Assembly (NCBI GenBank): GCA_034436335.1
Contig: DAOTVO010000049.1
Coordinates: 1 to 57,289, forward strand
From: UBA877 sp034436335
GTDB taxonomy: Bacteria > Chloroflexota > Anaerolineae > Anaerolineales > Villigracilaceae
DNA length: 57,289 nucleotides
Reading direction: 5' to 3'
The position numbers and the translations under genes are program-made. The first letter of the stretch is position 1, and each line of letters opens with the position of its first letter. Of this stretch, positions 1 through 7,617 are shown in pieces. The notes beneath the pieces were generated by a model, which was not told the origin of the DNA, did not search any database, and saw only the letters and a program-made list of their open reading frames with translations.

Positions 1-2
1 AT

Positions 3-146
3 CATGCGCCGGAGAATTTTGCCATCCTGCGGCATATGGCGGTGAACCTGCTCAAACAAGAGAAAACTGCCAAAGGTGGCATGCAAGCCAAACGCCTACA
101 GGCCGGTTGGAATGAAGATTACTTGCTCAAGGTGTTGAGCGGTTGA
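3..146 (+). CDS. ISAs1-family transposase, C-terminal fragment (left edge of window)
   Basis: The open frame enters from the left edge and stops with TGA at 144-146, giving the last 47 residues of a protein. It contains ENFAILRHMAVNLLKQEK, followed by a basic stretch and a terminal WNEDYLLKVL. This matches the conserved C-terminus of ISAs1/H-repeat-type DDE transposases, in which an N-[FL]-x-x-[LI]-R-x-x-[AV]-[LV]-N-L-[LI] helix is followed by KAKRL and a YLLKVL end. The catalytic residues lie outside the window, so I cannot say whether the element is intact. Family assignment rests on recall of the motif, not on a search. Confidence 0.75.
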   Translation, partial: HAPENFAILRHMAVNLLKQEKTAKGGMQAKRLQAGWNEDYLLKVLSG

Positions 147-161
147 AATGCGATTGCCCTA
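146..161 (+). mobile_element. Putative right inverted-repeat end of the ISAs1-type element
   Basis: Immediately after the transposase stop lies AAATGCGATTGCCCTA. Its complement reads TAGGGCAATCGCATTT, close to the ISAs1-type terminal repeat as I remember it (CAGGGCAATCGCAT...). The element therefore probably ends near 161, 18 bp outside the -35 box of the rnj promoter. The left end and the target duplication are outside the window. Confidence 0.55.
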
Positions 162-178
162 CATTGCGGGAAAGAGCG

Positions 179-208
179 TTTGACAATCCTCGCCTGCCCT
201 GCTATACT
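179..208 (+). promoter_or_regulatory. Sigma-70-type promoter of rnj
   Basis: TTGACA at 179-184 is followed after 18 bp by TATACT at 203-208, a near-consensus housekeeping promoter. The start point should fall near 215, giving a 5' leader of about 130 nt before the rnj ATG at 345. Confidence 0.75.
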
Positions 209-235
209 TGTACAGTTTGAATAACTTTGACTTTT

Positions 236-310
236 ACTGCCTCAGGCAGTTTAGGAATCTACAATCAAGACAACTTCTCCCAACCCCCAAAAGGGGGCGT
301 TTTGTGTTTT
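236..310 (+). promoter_or_regulatory. rnj leader with two hairpins, the second terminator-like
   Basis: Two perfect stems lie in the leader. ACTGCC(236-241)-TCA-GGCAGT(245-250) is a 6-bp hairpin. CCCCC(284-288)-AAAA-GGGGG(293-297) is followed by CG and then TTTTGTGTTTT up to 310. The second has the form of an intrinsic terminator placed 35 nt before the rnj start, so premature termination is possible. RNase J and other RNases are known in some bacteria to control their own mRNA through the 5' leader. That link is inference here. Confidence 0.45.
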
Positions 311-344
311 GCATTTAACAGCGGGAGAGCAAGAAAAGGAAAAT

Positions 345-1994
345 ATGAGTAAAGACAATCGAAACGCATTGCGCATTCTGCCCCTCGGCGGCCTCGGCGA
401 GGTGGGCAAGAATATGATGGCCTACGAGTACGGCGGTCGCATTCTGGTGGTGGATGCCGGACTGATGTTTCCTGAAAACGACATGCTTGGCGTGGACTAC
501 ATCATCCCCGACTTCCAGTACCTGCGCGACAACGCCGCCCGCGTGGAGGGTATCCTCATCACCCACGGCCACGAGGACCATATCGGCGCCATCCAGCACC
601 TGCTGGCCGACGTGCCGGCCCCGGTCTATGCCACACGCCTGACCCGCGGCCTGGTGGAGGTTAAGCTGGCGCGTCACGGGATGGCCAATCGCGCCAAACT
701 GATTCAAATTCAGGCTGGCGATACGGTTCAAATTGGGCCTTTCAAAGTGGAAACCTTCCACGTCTGCCACTCTGTGCCAGACGCCATCGGGCTGGGAATC
801 ACCACCCCGGCCGGGCTAGTTGTCCATACCGGCGACTATAAATTCGACCAGACGCCGGTGGATAACTGGCCGACCGACTTTGCCAAACTGGCGGAGTTTT
901 CGGCGCGCGGGGTGGATATTCTGCTGGCCGATTCGACCAACTCCGAGCGCCCCGGCTGGACGCAGTCCGAGCGGGTCATCGGCCCGGCCTTCGACGAGGT
1001 CTTCCGCACCGCGCCGGGACGCATCATCATCGCCACATTCGCTTCGCTCATCTCCCGCATGCAGCAAGTGGCCGACGCCGCCGTTCGCCATGGGCGCAAG
1101 ATGGCCTTCGTGGGAACAAGCATGGTGGACAACGCCAAAATTGCCCGTCAGATGGGCTACCTGGAAATCCCCGATAACGCCCTGGTCAGCATCGAGGAGG
1201 CCCTGCGCCTGCCGCCGCATAAAGTTGTGCTGATGTGCACCGGTTCGCAAGGCGAACCCTCCTCCATCATCGGACGGCTTTCCACCGGCACAAACCGCTT
1301 CTTCGACGTAGAACCCGGCGACACAATCGTACTCTCCTCACATCCTATTCCCGGCAACGAAGAAGTTGTCAACAGGACAATTGATCGTCTTATTCGACGC
1401 GGCGCGGAAGTGTTGTATGAGGCCATTTTGCCGGTGCATGTCTCCGGCCACGCAAGTTCGGAGGAGCAGAAACTTCTGCTCAATCTGGTTCGGCCGCGCA
1501 ACTTCGTCCCCATCCACGGTGAATTGCATCAGTTGAAGCGTCACGCTGTGCTGGCGCGGCAGGTGGGGATTCCCGAGGAAAATATCTTCGTTGTGGAAAA
1601 TGGTCAGGTAGTTGAACTGAGCAATGGCGAAGTGCGGCTGGGGGAACGCCTGCCCGGCGGGTACATCTTCGTCGAGGGCCAGTCGGTCGGCGAGATAGAC
1701 CTGGATGTGATGCGCGAGCGCGAGCAGTTGGCGCGTTCGGGTATCGTGCTGATTACCGTCACGCTGGATAAATATTCGAACCGCCTGTTGAAAGAGCCGG
1801 AGGTGCTGACGCGCGGCTTCATCTCCCCCGAGGATGCCGATGGGCTGATTCCGGCCGTACAGAAAAAGGTGAGCGACCTGGTCAACGGCGGCGGTCTGGA
1901 TGACGAGAAAGTGATTGCTGACGCCGTTCGCAGTCTGCTCTATAACGAGACACGCCGCCGGCCGATGGTCTTCGTGGTGATCACCAGAGCCTAA
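345..1994 (+). CDS. rnj: Ribonuclease J
   Basis: A 549-residue protein of the metallo-beta-lactamase/beta-CASP RNase J family, which degrades and processes RNA by 5'-to-3' exonuclease and endonuclease activity in the cytoplasm. The N-terminus carries LPLGGLGEVGKNM and the zinc motif HGHEDH at residues 74-79, then HTGDYK and the beta-CASP segment with PGRIIIATFAS and VLMCTGSQGEP. A distal HxSGHAS motif and PIHGE complete the metal site. Length is normal for the family. I chose ATG 345 over an in-frame TTG at 309 because AAGGA precedes 345 at good spacing and conserved sequence begins there. It is monocistronic, with its own promoter and a terminator at 2000-2024. Only one copy is seen in the window. 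Confidence 0.95.
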   Translation: MSKDNRNALRILPLGGLGEVGKNMMAYEYGGRILVVDAGLMFPENDMLGVDYIIPDFQYLRDNAARVEGILITHGHEDHIGAIQHLLADVPAPVYATRLTRGLVEVKLARHGMANRAKLIQIQAGDTVQIGPFKVETFHVCHSVPDAIGLGITTPAGLVVHTGDYKFDQTPVDNWPTDFAKLAEFSARGVDILLADSTNSERPGWTQSERVIGPAFDEVFRTAPGRIIIATFASLISRMQQVADAAVRHGRKMAFVGTSMVDNAKIARQMGYLEIPDNALVSIEEALRLPPHKVVLMCTGSQGEPSSIIGRLSTGTNRFFDVEPGDTIVLSSHPIPGNEEVVNRTIDRLIRRGAEVLYEAILPVHVSGHASSEEQKLLLNLVRPRNFVPIHGELHQLKRHAVLARQVGIPEENIFVVENGQVVELSNGEVRLGERLPGGYIFVEGQSVGEIDLDVMREREQLARSGIVLITVTLDKYSNRLLKEPEVLTRGFISPEDADGLIPAVQKKVSDLVNGGGLDDEKVIADAVRSLLYNETRRRPMVFVVITRA

Positions 1995-1999
1995 AAATG

Positions 2000-2024
2000 A
2001 CACGCCCCGTTCAGCGGGGCGTGT
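2000..2024. terminator. Bidirectional terminator between rnj and the TIR gene
   Basis: ACACGCCCCG(2000-2009) and CGGGGCGTGT(2015-2024) form a perfect 10-bp stem with a 5-nt loop. Downstream on the plus strand is TCTCTGTT. On the minus strand the hairpin is followed by TCATTTTTAG. It lies just after the rnj stop and contains the stop codon of the convergent TIR gene, so it probably ends both transcripts. Confidence 0.8.
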
Positions 2025-3354
2025 TCTCTGTTACCGTTGGGACAGAAATTTTGACATTTACCTGTCCGTTGGGCAGACTCTGATATCCCAGATAAAAACG
2101 CGGTGTTTTATAGGGAGCGGGAATATCTTTCAATGACCATATCAACCCGTTCACATAAATCGTGAGTCTTTCGCCTGCCAGAACCATCTTGATGATGTAC
2201 TTGTTATTGATGGAGTCTATCTTATGGCCGTTCGAATACGGCCAAATGCGTCCTGCTTCATCCACAGTTCTTACATCAAAGAGGCCGTTTGGCCGGCGCA
2301 CAAAAAATACACCATCGTGAGCCGCGTCGTCCGCCTTGGTGATTCCCATCCAGATTTCAACATCCCGCAGGTACGAAATATTAAGAGTGAATTCTATCGT
2401 GGCGCTCCAAGGAACAGAGCGCAAGAGTCCGTATTTTTCTGCACGGGGGAAAGCATTATCGAGAAAAGAAAATTCCCCAGCGTAGAGGGATATCCCCCAA
2501 TCACTCAACGACCAGCACTTCCCTTCAGGTTGGAATGAAGAGTATTTCTTATCGGTAGTGAAAGCCGTCCATGTCTGGGCATTGATACAGCCGGGGACGA
2601 GCGTAAACGTCGCCGTGCCAGGCAAGGTGGGAGAAGCAGTCTCGGAAGGCGTCAGGCTCGGCATCTGCGTGGAGGACGGAACGGCAAGGGTTTGGGTAAG
2701 AGTCGGGGAAGATGTTTCTGTAGGGGCATCAGTGACAACATGAGCGGCATCAGGAGGAGGGCTGAAGCGCAACACGCTCCAGATTGTCGCCATAACCGTT
2801 AAGGTCACAATTGACAACCCAATCGCTGAAAATTGCAGAAGGTTCTTCCAGCGCTTGCTTAAACTGCGCGGCCGGCGGCGAAGTTTGGGTTTGTGGCGGC
2901 CAGGATGAACTTTTTTGGGGGCGCGGATGTTTTCCTCTGGAACCCCCAGCGCTTTGAGCAAATTCCACCATGCCAGATCGAGGGTCTCTTTGCGGGTGAA
3001 ATCAACATAGGTAAGCATGGCAATATGTTCAGGCAAAGCACAGCGCTTCCACAGTAAAGGAATGGTGCGGGCTTTGATGCCTTCCGGGTCACTGGTGCGC
3101 GCCAGTTCGGCTTCGAATTGCGTCCAACTGCTTTCTACCCAATTGGGAGTGAGAACAAGCAAGATGTGGCGGCTTTCGCGAATACCATCTTGCATGTTGA
3201 GAAGTGCGGCTTTCCCGGGAGTAAAATCTCGTTGGTCAATGCAGACCTTGAGTCCTTCTTTTTCAAGACGCGGCAGGAGTGTCCTGGTGACCCATTCCCC
3301 GTCTTTGTGACTGTAAGAGATGAAAACGTCATATCTGAATTCTGGTTCGGGCAT
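2011..3354 (-). CDS. TIR-domain membrane protein with a C-terminal extracytoplasmic beta-domain
   Basis: 447 residues. Residues 6-140 form a TIR domain: YDVFISYSHKD at the start, the box-2-like RDFTPGKA, and ESSWTQFE with Glu81 four residues after Trp77, the position of the catalytic glutamate in NAD-cleaving TIR proteins. A very basic linker (145-170) precedes one membrane helix (about 174-196). A Ser/Thr/Pro-rich stalk (200-250) leads to a domain of about 190 residues rich in aromatic beta-strand patterns, resembling LamG/concanavalin-like folds. The basic linker puts the TIR domain inside and the C-terminal domain outside. It looks like a receptor with a TIR output, but neither NADase activity nor a ligand can be read from sequence. 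It is a single gene, convergent with rnj. Confidence 0.75.
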   Translation of the reverse strand: MPEPEFRYDVFISYSHKDGEWVTRTLLPRLEKEGLKVCIDQRDFTPGKAALLNMQDGIRESRHILLVLTPNWVESSWTQFEAELARTSDPEGIKARTIPLLWKRCALPEHIAMLTYVDFTRKETLDLAWWNLLKALGVPEENIRAPKKVHPGRHKPKLRRRPRSLSKRWKNLLQFSAIGLSIVTLTVMATIWSVLRFSPPPDAAHVVTDAPTETSSPTLTQTLAVPSSTQMPSLTPSETASPTLPGTATFTLVPGCINAQTWTAFTTDKKYSSFQPEGKCWSLSDWGISLYAGEFSFLDNAFPRAEKYGLLRSVPWSATIEFTLNISYLRDVEIWMGITKADDAAHDGVFFVRRPNGLFDVRTVDEAGRIWPYSNGHKIDSINNKYIIKMVLAGERLTIYVNGLIWSLKDIPAPYKTPRFYLGYQSLPNGQVNVKISVPTVTENTPR

Positions 3355-3504
3355 AAATATCCTGAGGATGTCGGCGTGAATATTAATATTCTACACGAAA
3401 TTCCGCAAATTTCGCATAAATCGCGTTATCAGAATTGTTAAGGTTCGCGTCCAGAGCAGGAACAGGGCTGGGCCGGTCTTTGGCATTTGTGTTTTACCCG
3501 GCTT

Positions 3505-3541
3505 CAAGAAAAGACAACAGCGCCGCCAAACAGGGCGCGTT
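3505..3541 (-). terminator. Probable terminator after the zinc-ribbon gene
   Basis: On the minus strand AAC-GCGCC pairs with GGCGC-(T)-GTT around a 9-nt loop (plus coordinates 3516-3524 with 3534-3541), giving 8 bp with one bulge. GTCTTTTCT follows. It lies just past the stop of the zinc-ribbon gene at 3555. The rest of 3355-3554 shows no gene. Confidence 0.45.
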
Positions 3542-3554
3542 ATGCCGATCCATC

Positions 3555-4046
3555 TTATGCTTTCAATCCGCCGACGGCGTCCTCAATGGTGGTGTCCTCG
3601 CGGCGCATCCCTGGAGCAGGCGTTCCACAGAAGGGGCAGATGTTCCAGGCCAGTTCCATCAGTCTGCCGCATTCCTGACAAGGCTTGCGTAGTTTCGTCT
3701 GGCAGGTGGGACAAACCAGCCAGTCTTCGCGGATGCGCCGTCCACAACCGGGACAAACGGTCTGGTCCTCAATGGATTGGAGCAGGGCCTCCTCCTCCAG
3801 GGCTTGCTGGTATTCTTCTTCGAGGGTGCGCGGCGGACGCAGAACGAGATAGACAAGCACGCCGGGCAAATTGAGCAGGGCGACAAGCAACGCGGCAAGG
3901 AGATGAACCAGCCGGTCGCGGGCGCGGGCGCGAATATCGCGATAAGTCCAGACAACAAGGGCCACCCACAGGGCTACCAAAAATGCGCCCGCAAAGGCCG
4001 TCAGAATGAGGGCAAACCCACTCAGAGAGGCAGGGTCAAAGGTCAT
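3555..4046 (-). CDS. Double zinc-ribbon membrane protein, unknown function
   Basis: 163 residues. Two hydrophobic segments (about 10-34 and 48-70) are followed by an acidic helix and two CxxC...CxxC zinc ribbons: C98/C101 with C112/C115, and C123/C126 with C137/C140. A short acidic tail ends the protein. Double zinc ribbons of this kind bind zinc structurally and often sit at the end of small membrane proteins of unknown role in Chloroflexota. A ribosome-binding GGAG lies 8 nt before the ATG. The gene starts 14 bp after the stop of the solute-binding lipoprotein gene upstream and is probably co-transcribed with it. I cannot assign a function. Confidence 0.7.
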   Translation of the reverse strand: MTFDPASLSGFALILTAFAGAFLVALWVALVVWTYRDIRARARDRLVHLLAALLVALLNLPGVLVYLVLRPPRTLEEEYQQALEEEALLQSIEDQTVCPGCGRRIREDWLVCPTCQTKLRKPCQECGRLMELAWNICPFCGTPAPGMRREDTTIEDAVGGLKA

Positions 4047-4060
4047 GAGGGTTTCTCCAT

Positions 4061-5986
4061 CTATGGTTCGAGGCGAAAGATTTCGAGATTTTGTATGCCG
4101 CCAGGCAATTCGGGGCCAATCAGAGCAGACGAGGCAACCAGGAAGCGGGTCTGGACAAAAAGCGGCAGGATGGGTAAATCTTGCATCATCAGGCGCAAAA
4201 CTTCCTGACGGGAGGTCAGGTATTGCGCCTCGCCGGGCAGGGAAGTGGAAACAGCAGCGCAGGCCGAGTCAAATTGCGGATTAGAATATCCACTCAAATT
4301 GGAGCCGCTCCAGCCGTTGGATTCGGACGAAATCCGATTTGTCATTCCCAGAGCGCACAACGATTCAACGCCCAGCGGGGCAGAAATTACCGCCATCTGG
4401 AATTTGCGTCCAGAAAGCGGTGCTTCGGCAGTCTGCGCCAGCAAATCACGCGCCGGGGCCTGTATCACATTGACTTCCATGCCACAGTTCTGTAATTGAA
4501 AGACAATCCAGCGCGCCAGTTGGTCGCGCAGAGGGGCGTCTGTCGTATAGAGAGCAAATTGCAGACGCGTGCCATCGGGAACTCCGGCGACGCCAACGGC
4601 TTCGCGGATTCCATCCCTGTTTGCATCGCGCCAGCCTGCCTCTTCAAGCAGAGCCGTGCCTTGCAGCGGGTCGTAGACAAGCGGCGGAAGAGATGCGCCG
4701 GTCAAAAGCGGGTCGCCGGAGGGGATGGGGAATTCCAGAGCAGGCGCAAAGCCGGCGTAAATAGCATCGGTTAGGACGGAGCGGTCGAGACAGGCGGCCG
4801 TGGCCTGGCGGACGCGCAGGTCAGCGAAAATGGGAGGCAAAGCCGGATCAGACGGGGCGAGGTCGAAGAGCAGGTATTCGAAGGCCGGACGAGGGTCCGG
4901 AACGGCGCGGGCGGCGCCCGAATCGAGCACTTCGAGCAGAGGGGGCGTCAGGGTATCGGGAAGGGCGTCGGGCAGGAGCAGGTCGCAGGTCCCGGCGCGT
5001 AACTCGGCCAGAGCAGTTTCGGCGTCCTGACCGATGAAGCGGAAGGTAAGTCCTTCGAAAGCCGGCAGACCTTCATTCCGGCGGAAATAAGCGGGGTTGG
5101 GTTCGAGGAGAATCTGCTCATTGACCTGCCAATCGGTCACCCGGTAGGCGCCCCAGGCGGTTGGCCGGTAGAGGGCTTCATTGGAGGCAAGCAGGTCAGT
5201 GAGTGAGTAAGCAGCAAGAATGTGTTCGGGCAAAGGGTGGAAAAAGTTGAGTTGGTAATTGGGGTCGAGAAAGCCGGGTCGGCCGGTCCACTGGACGGTG
5301 AAGTTGTCGAGCGCGGAATAATCGGCCGTGAAGAGAAGACTGGCCAGGCTGGCCGTGATGAGGCCAAGATTGCCGTAGAGGGTTTCGGGGTCGGAGGCGA
5401 TGCGGTAACTAAAGACGGAATCCCAGGCCGTAAGCGGTTCGCCGTCTTCCCAGCGGATATCCGGGCGGAGATGAAAGAGGACGCGCAGGCGGTCCATTTG
5501 GAGGACGCCGCTTTCATAGGTGACAACACAGCCGCCGGAGCGGCAACCGGCAGGACGGACAACGACGCCGGGCTGGAGCGGAACCAGACGCCCGTCGGCA
5601 TTGACGATCAGGTCGCCCGCATGAACCTCGATGGTTTCGAGAAAGGCGTCGCCGTCGGCAAGAGAGGGGAGCTTTTTGAGCAAAACAGGGCGGTAGCCGT
5701 CGTCCCGGTAATCTATCGGGCCGTCGTAGATGGCGGCGAAGACGGCTTGTTTAACAAGGCTGGCTTCATTGTAAATGAACAGGTCAGAGGGTTCGCTGGC
5801 GACGCAAATGGTCAAACTGCGCTTTTCGAGGTTCGGCGTAGGAGTAGGAAGCAGAGCGGACGTAGATGTTTCGTCGGCAGGGGGGAGGGTAGCAGGCGCG
5901 GGGGTCTCGAAGAGAAGTGGAAATGCCGCGCAGGCGAGAGAAAAAACGGCAATCAGTCCAAGCAAAGAGAGACGGCGCAGGTTCAT
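4061..5986 (-). CDS. Peptide/nickel-type ABC transporter solute-binding lipoprotein (SBP_bac_5)
   Basis: 641 residues. The start at 5986 gives a clean lipoprotein signal, MNLRRLSLLGLIAVFSLAC with lipidated Cys19, and is preceded by AAGGA. An in-frame extension up to 6187 lacks a signal peptide and is rejected. After a Thr/Pro-rich linker come family 5 features: LTICVASEPSDLF, VLFHLRPDIRWEDGEPLTAWDSVFSY (quoted in part by position 225-250), and RQATAACLDRSVL. Such proteins capture oligopeptides or similar solutes outside the cell for an ABC importer. No permease or ATPase gene is adjacent; the only neighbour in the operon is the zinc-ribbon gene, so its partners are elsewhere or it has a different role. 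The ligand is unknown. Confidence 0.85.
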   Translation of the reverse strand: MNLRRLSLLGLIAVFSLACAAFPLLFETPAPATLPPADETSTSALLPTPTPNLEKRSLTICVASEPSDLFIYNEASLVKQAVFAAIYDGPIDYRDDGYRPVLLKKLPSLADGDAFLETIEVHAGDLIVNADGRLVPLQPGVVVRPAGCRSGGCVVTYESGVLQMDRLRVLFHLRPDIRWEDGEPLTAWDSVFSYRIASDPETLYGNLGLITASLASLLFTADYSALDNFTVQWTGRPGFLDPNYQLNFFHPLPEHILAAYSLTDLLASNEALYRPTAWGAYRVTDWQVNEQILLEPNPAYFRRNEGLPAFEGLTFRFIGQDAETALAELRAGTCDLLLPDALPDTLTPPLLEVLDSGAARAVPDPRPAFEYLLFDLAPSDPALPPIFADLRVRQATAACLDRSVLTDAIYAGFAPALEFPIPSGDPLLTGASLPPLVYDPLQGTALLEEAGWRDANRDGIREAVGVAGVPDGTRLQFALYTTDAPLRDQLARWIVFQLQNCGMEVNVIQAPARDLLAQTAEAPLSGRKFQMAVISAPLGVESLCALGMTNRISSESNGWSGSNLSGYSNPQFDSACAAVSTSLPGEAQYLTSRQEVLRLMMQDLPILPLFVQTRFLVASSALIGPELPGGIQNLEIFRLEP

Positions 5987-6007
5987 GAGGACATCCTTCT
6001 TTGCACA

Positions 6008-6013
6008 ATTATA
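6008..6013 (-). promoter_or_regulatory. -10 element for the solute-binding protein operon
   Basis: A consensus TATAAT on the minus strand, 22 bp upstream of the start at 5986. Upstream there is only a weak -35 match (TTGTCT at 6033-6038, 19-bp spacing). Confidence 0.45.
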
Positions 6014-6084
6014 ATCGCATGATGGATAGGCGAGACAAAGAGAAGAAACGAGCAGGAAGGACAGGCAAGCGACGGGGCATCGAA

Positions 6085-6113
6085 CCGCCCTCCGTCTGAA
6101 CTGTGGAGGGCGG
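6085..6113 (-). terminator. Hairpin after pyk
   Basis: CCGCCCTCC and GGAGGGCGG form a perfect 9-bp stem around an 11-nt loop, 7 bp beyond the pyk stop. There is no T-tract on the minus strand, so it may stabilise the transcript end or act as a weak terminator. Confidence 0.45.
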
Positions 6114-6119
6114 CGGCGT

Positions 6120-7538
6120 TTATTTGACCGTATGCAGGAGCGCCATGTTTGGCTGGGGAAAATCGCGCACCGGAAAGCCGGAAACAATCACCACCTGCTG
6201 GCCGGGTTGGACGGTCTCCTTTTCCTTGAGCGCTTTTTCCACATGGGCAATCATCTCTTCGACTGTATCAGCCCAAGGGACATGATGAGGAATGACGCCC
6301 CAGGCCGCGGCCAGGCGGCGGTAGGTTTCATCCACCGGCGTAAAGGCCAGCACCGGCACACAGGGACGCGCTTTGGAGAGCAAAATCGCCGTCCGACCGG
6401 TGCGGGTAAAGATGGCAATCGCTTCCACATCCCGGTCGTGGGCCAGTTCGCGCGCGGCCAGGCAAATGGCAATGGCGTCGTCGTGGCCGGCCTGGATAAT
6501 CTGCTCATGCCCCCAGCGGTGGAAATCGGACTCGGCATGGCGGACAATGCGGTCCATCATTTTCACGGCTTCGACCGGATACTTGCCCGCTGCCGTTTCG
6601 CCGGAGAGCATGACGGCATCCGTGCCGTCATAGACGGCGTTGGCTACGTCCGAGGCTTCGGCGCGGGTGGGAAGCGGGTTTTGAATCATTGATTCGAGCA
6701 TCTGCGTGGCTGTAATAACCAGTTTCCCCTTGCGGTTGGCTTCCTGAATGATGCGTTTCTGCGCGCCGGGAACTTCCTCCGGGGCCATCTCGACCCCCAA
6801 ATCGCCGCGCGCCACCATCACGCCGTCGGCGGCATCGAGAATGCCTTCGAGATTGTCGAGCGCTTCAGGACGTTCCAGTTTGGCAATCACCAGCGGGGCC
6901 TGTTTGCCGCAGCGGGTGAGGACGATTTGCTTGACTATTGCCACATCTTCGGGCTGGCGGACAAAGGAGACAGCCACCAAATCCACACCCAACGAGAGAC
7001 CGAATTCGAGGTCTTCGGCGTCTTTATCGGTGAAGGCGGGCAGGTTGAGCCGCACGCCCGGCAGGTTGATGCCTTTGTTGGAGGTCAGTTCGCCGCCGGT
7101 CTGTACTTCGGCCAGCACCAAACTTTTCTGCACCGAGCAAACCAGGAGCGCCAGCCGTCCGTCATCCAGGAGGATGCGGTCGCCGGTTTTGACCGAGTAG
7201 AACAATTGGGGAAAGTCCACCGGAATCCCGCCTTCGGGGGGCGGGGCGCTCCCCTCTGGATAGAGCCGGACCTGCTGGCCGGGGGTGAGTTTCAGCGGCT
7301 CCGGCAAAACGCCGACGCGGATTTTCGGCCCCTGCAGGTCCTGGAGGACGGCCAGGGGGCGGTTGAGACGCGTCGAAACGGCGCGCAGGCGCGAGGTCCG
7401 CGCGGCGTGCGCCTCGTGCGTGCCGTGCGAAAAGTTCAGCCGGGCGACGTTCATGCCGGCTTGCATCAGCGCTTCCATGACCGGTTCGCTGTCGCTAACA
7501 GGGCCAATGGTGGCGACAATTTTGACTCTTCTGTCCAT
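6120..7538 (-). CDS. pyk: Pyruvate kinase
   Basis: 472 residues. It converts phosphoenolpyruvate and ADP to pyruvate and ATP, the last step of glycolysis. Visible signatures are KIVATIGP at 6-13, NFSHG at 35-39, LQGPKIRVG at 69-77, the active-site IAKLE (Lys220, Glu222), GVMVARGDLGVE at 239-250 and TATQMLESM at 276-284. The C-terminal allosteric-type domain contains VMLSGETAAGKYPVEAV at its border and is of normal length. The ATG at 7538 is where conserved sequence begins. A TATAAT ends only 6 nt upstream and there is no Shine-Dalgarno sequence, so the mRNA is probably leaderless. An in-frame extension to 7685 reads through the promoter and is rejected. The upstream gene in the same orientation is the CoA-transferase. 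Confidence 0.95.
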   Translation of the reverse strand: MDRRVKIVATIGPVSDSEPVMEALMQAGMNVARLNFSHGTHEAHAARTSRLRAVSTRLNRPLAVLQDLQGPKIRVGVLPEPLKLTPGQQVRLYPEGSAPPPEGGIPVDFPQLFYSVKTGDRILLDDGRLALLVCSVQKSLVLAEVQTGGELTSNKGINLPGVRLNLPAFTDKDAEDLEFGLSLGVDLVAVSFVRQPEDVAIVKQIVLTRCGKQAPLVIAKLERPEALDNLEGILDAADGVMVARGDLGVEMAPEEVPGAQKRIIQEANRKGKLVITATQMLESMIQNPLPTRAEASDVANAVYDGTDAVMLSGETAAGKYPVEAVKMMDRIVRHAESDFHRWGHEQIIQAGHDDAIAICLAARELAHDRDVEAIAIFTRTGRTAILLSKARPCVPVLAFTPVDETYRRLAAAWGVIPHHVPWADTVEEMIAHVEKALKEKETVQPGQQVVIVSGFPVRDFPQPNMALLHTVK

Positions 7539-7544
7539 AAGGCT

Positions 7545-7550
7545 ATTATA
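7545..7550 (-). promoter_or_regulatory. -10 element of pyk, implying a leaderless transcript
   Basis: TATAAT on the minus strand with only AGCCTT between it and the ATG at 7538. Transcription would begin at or within a base of the start codon. No good -35 is present. A 9-bp GC stem (7558-7566 with 7589-7597) overlaps the upstream side. Confidence 0.5.
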
Positions 7551-7617
7551 CGCGCATGCGCCGCGCTTACAGGAAACTCGTCCCATCGGCGCGGCGCGCG
7601 AGAACCTCAAGAGGGAG

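Noticed and set aside
5222..6022. Long antisense frame opposite the solute-binding protein gene
   Set aside because: The protein pattern is charge-shuffled low complexity without domains. The sense frame has a lipoprotein signal and family motifs. Other long antisense frames opposite aspS, asnS, nuo and atp genes are rejected on the same ground.
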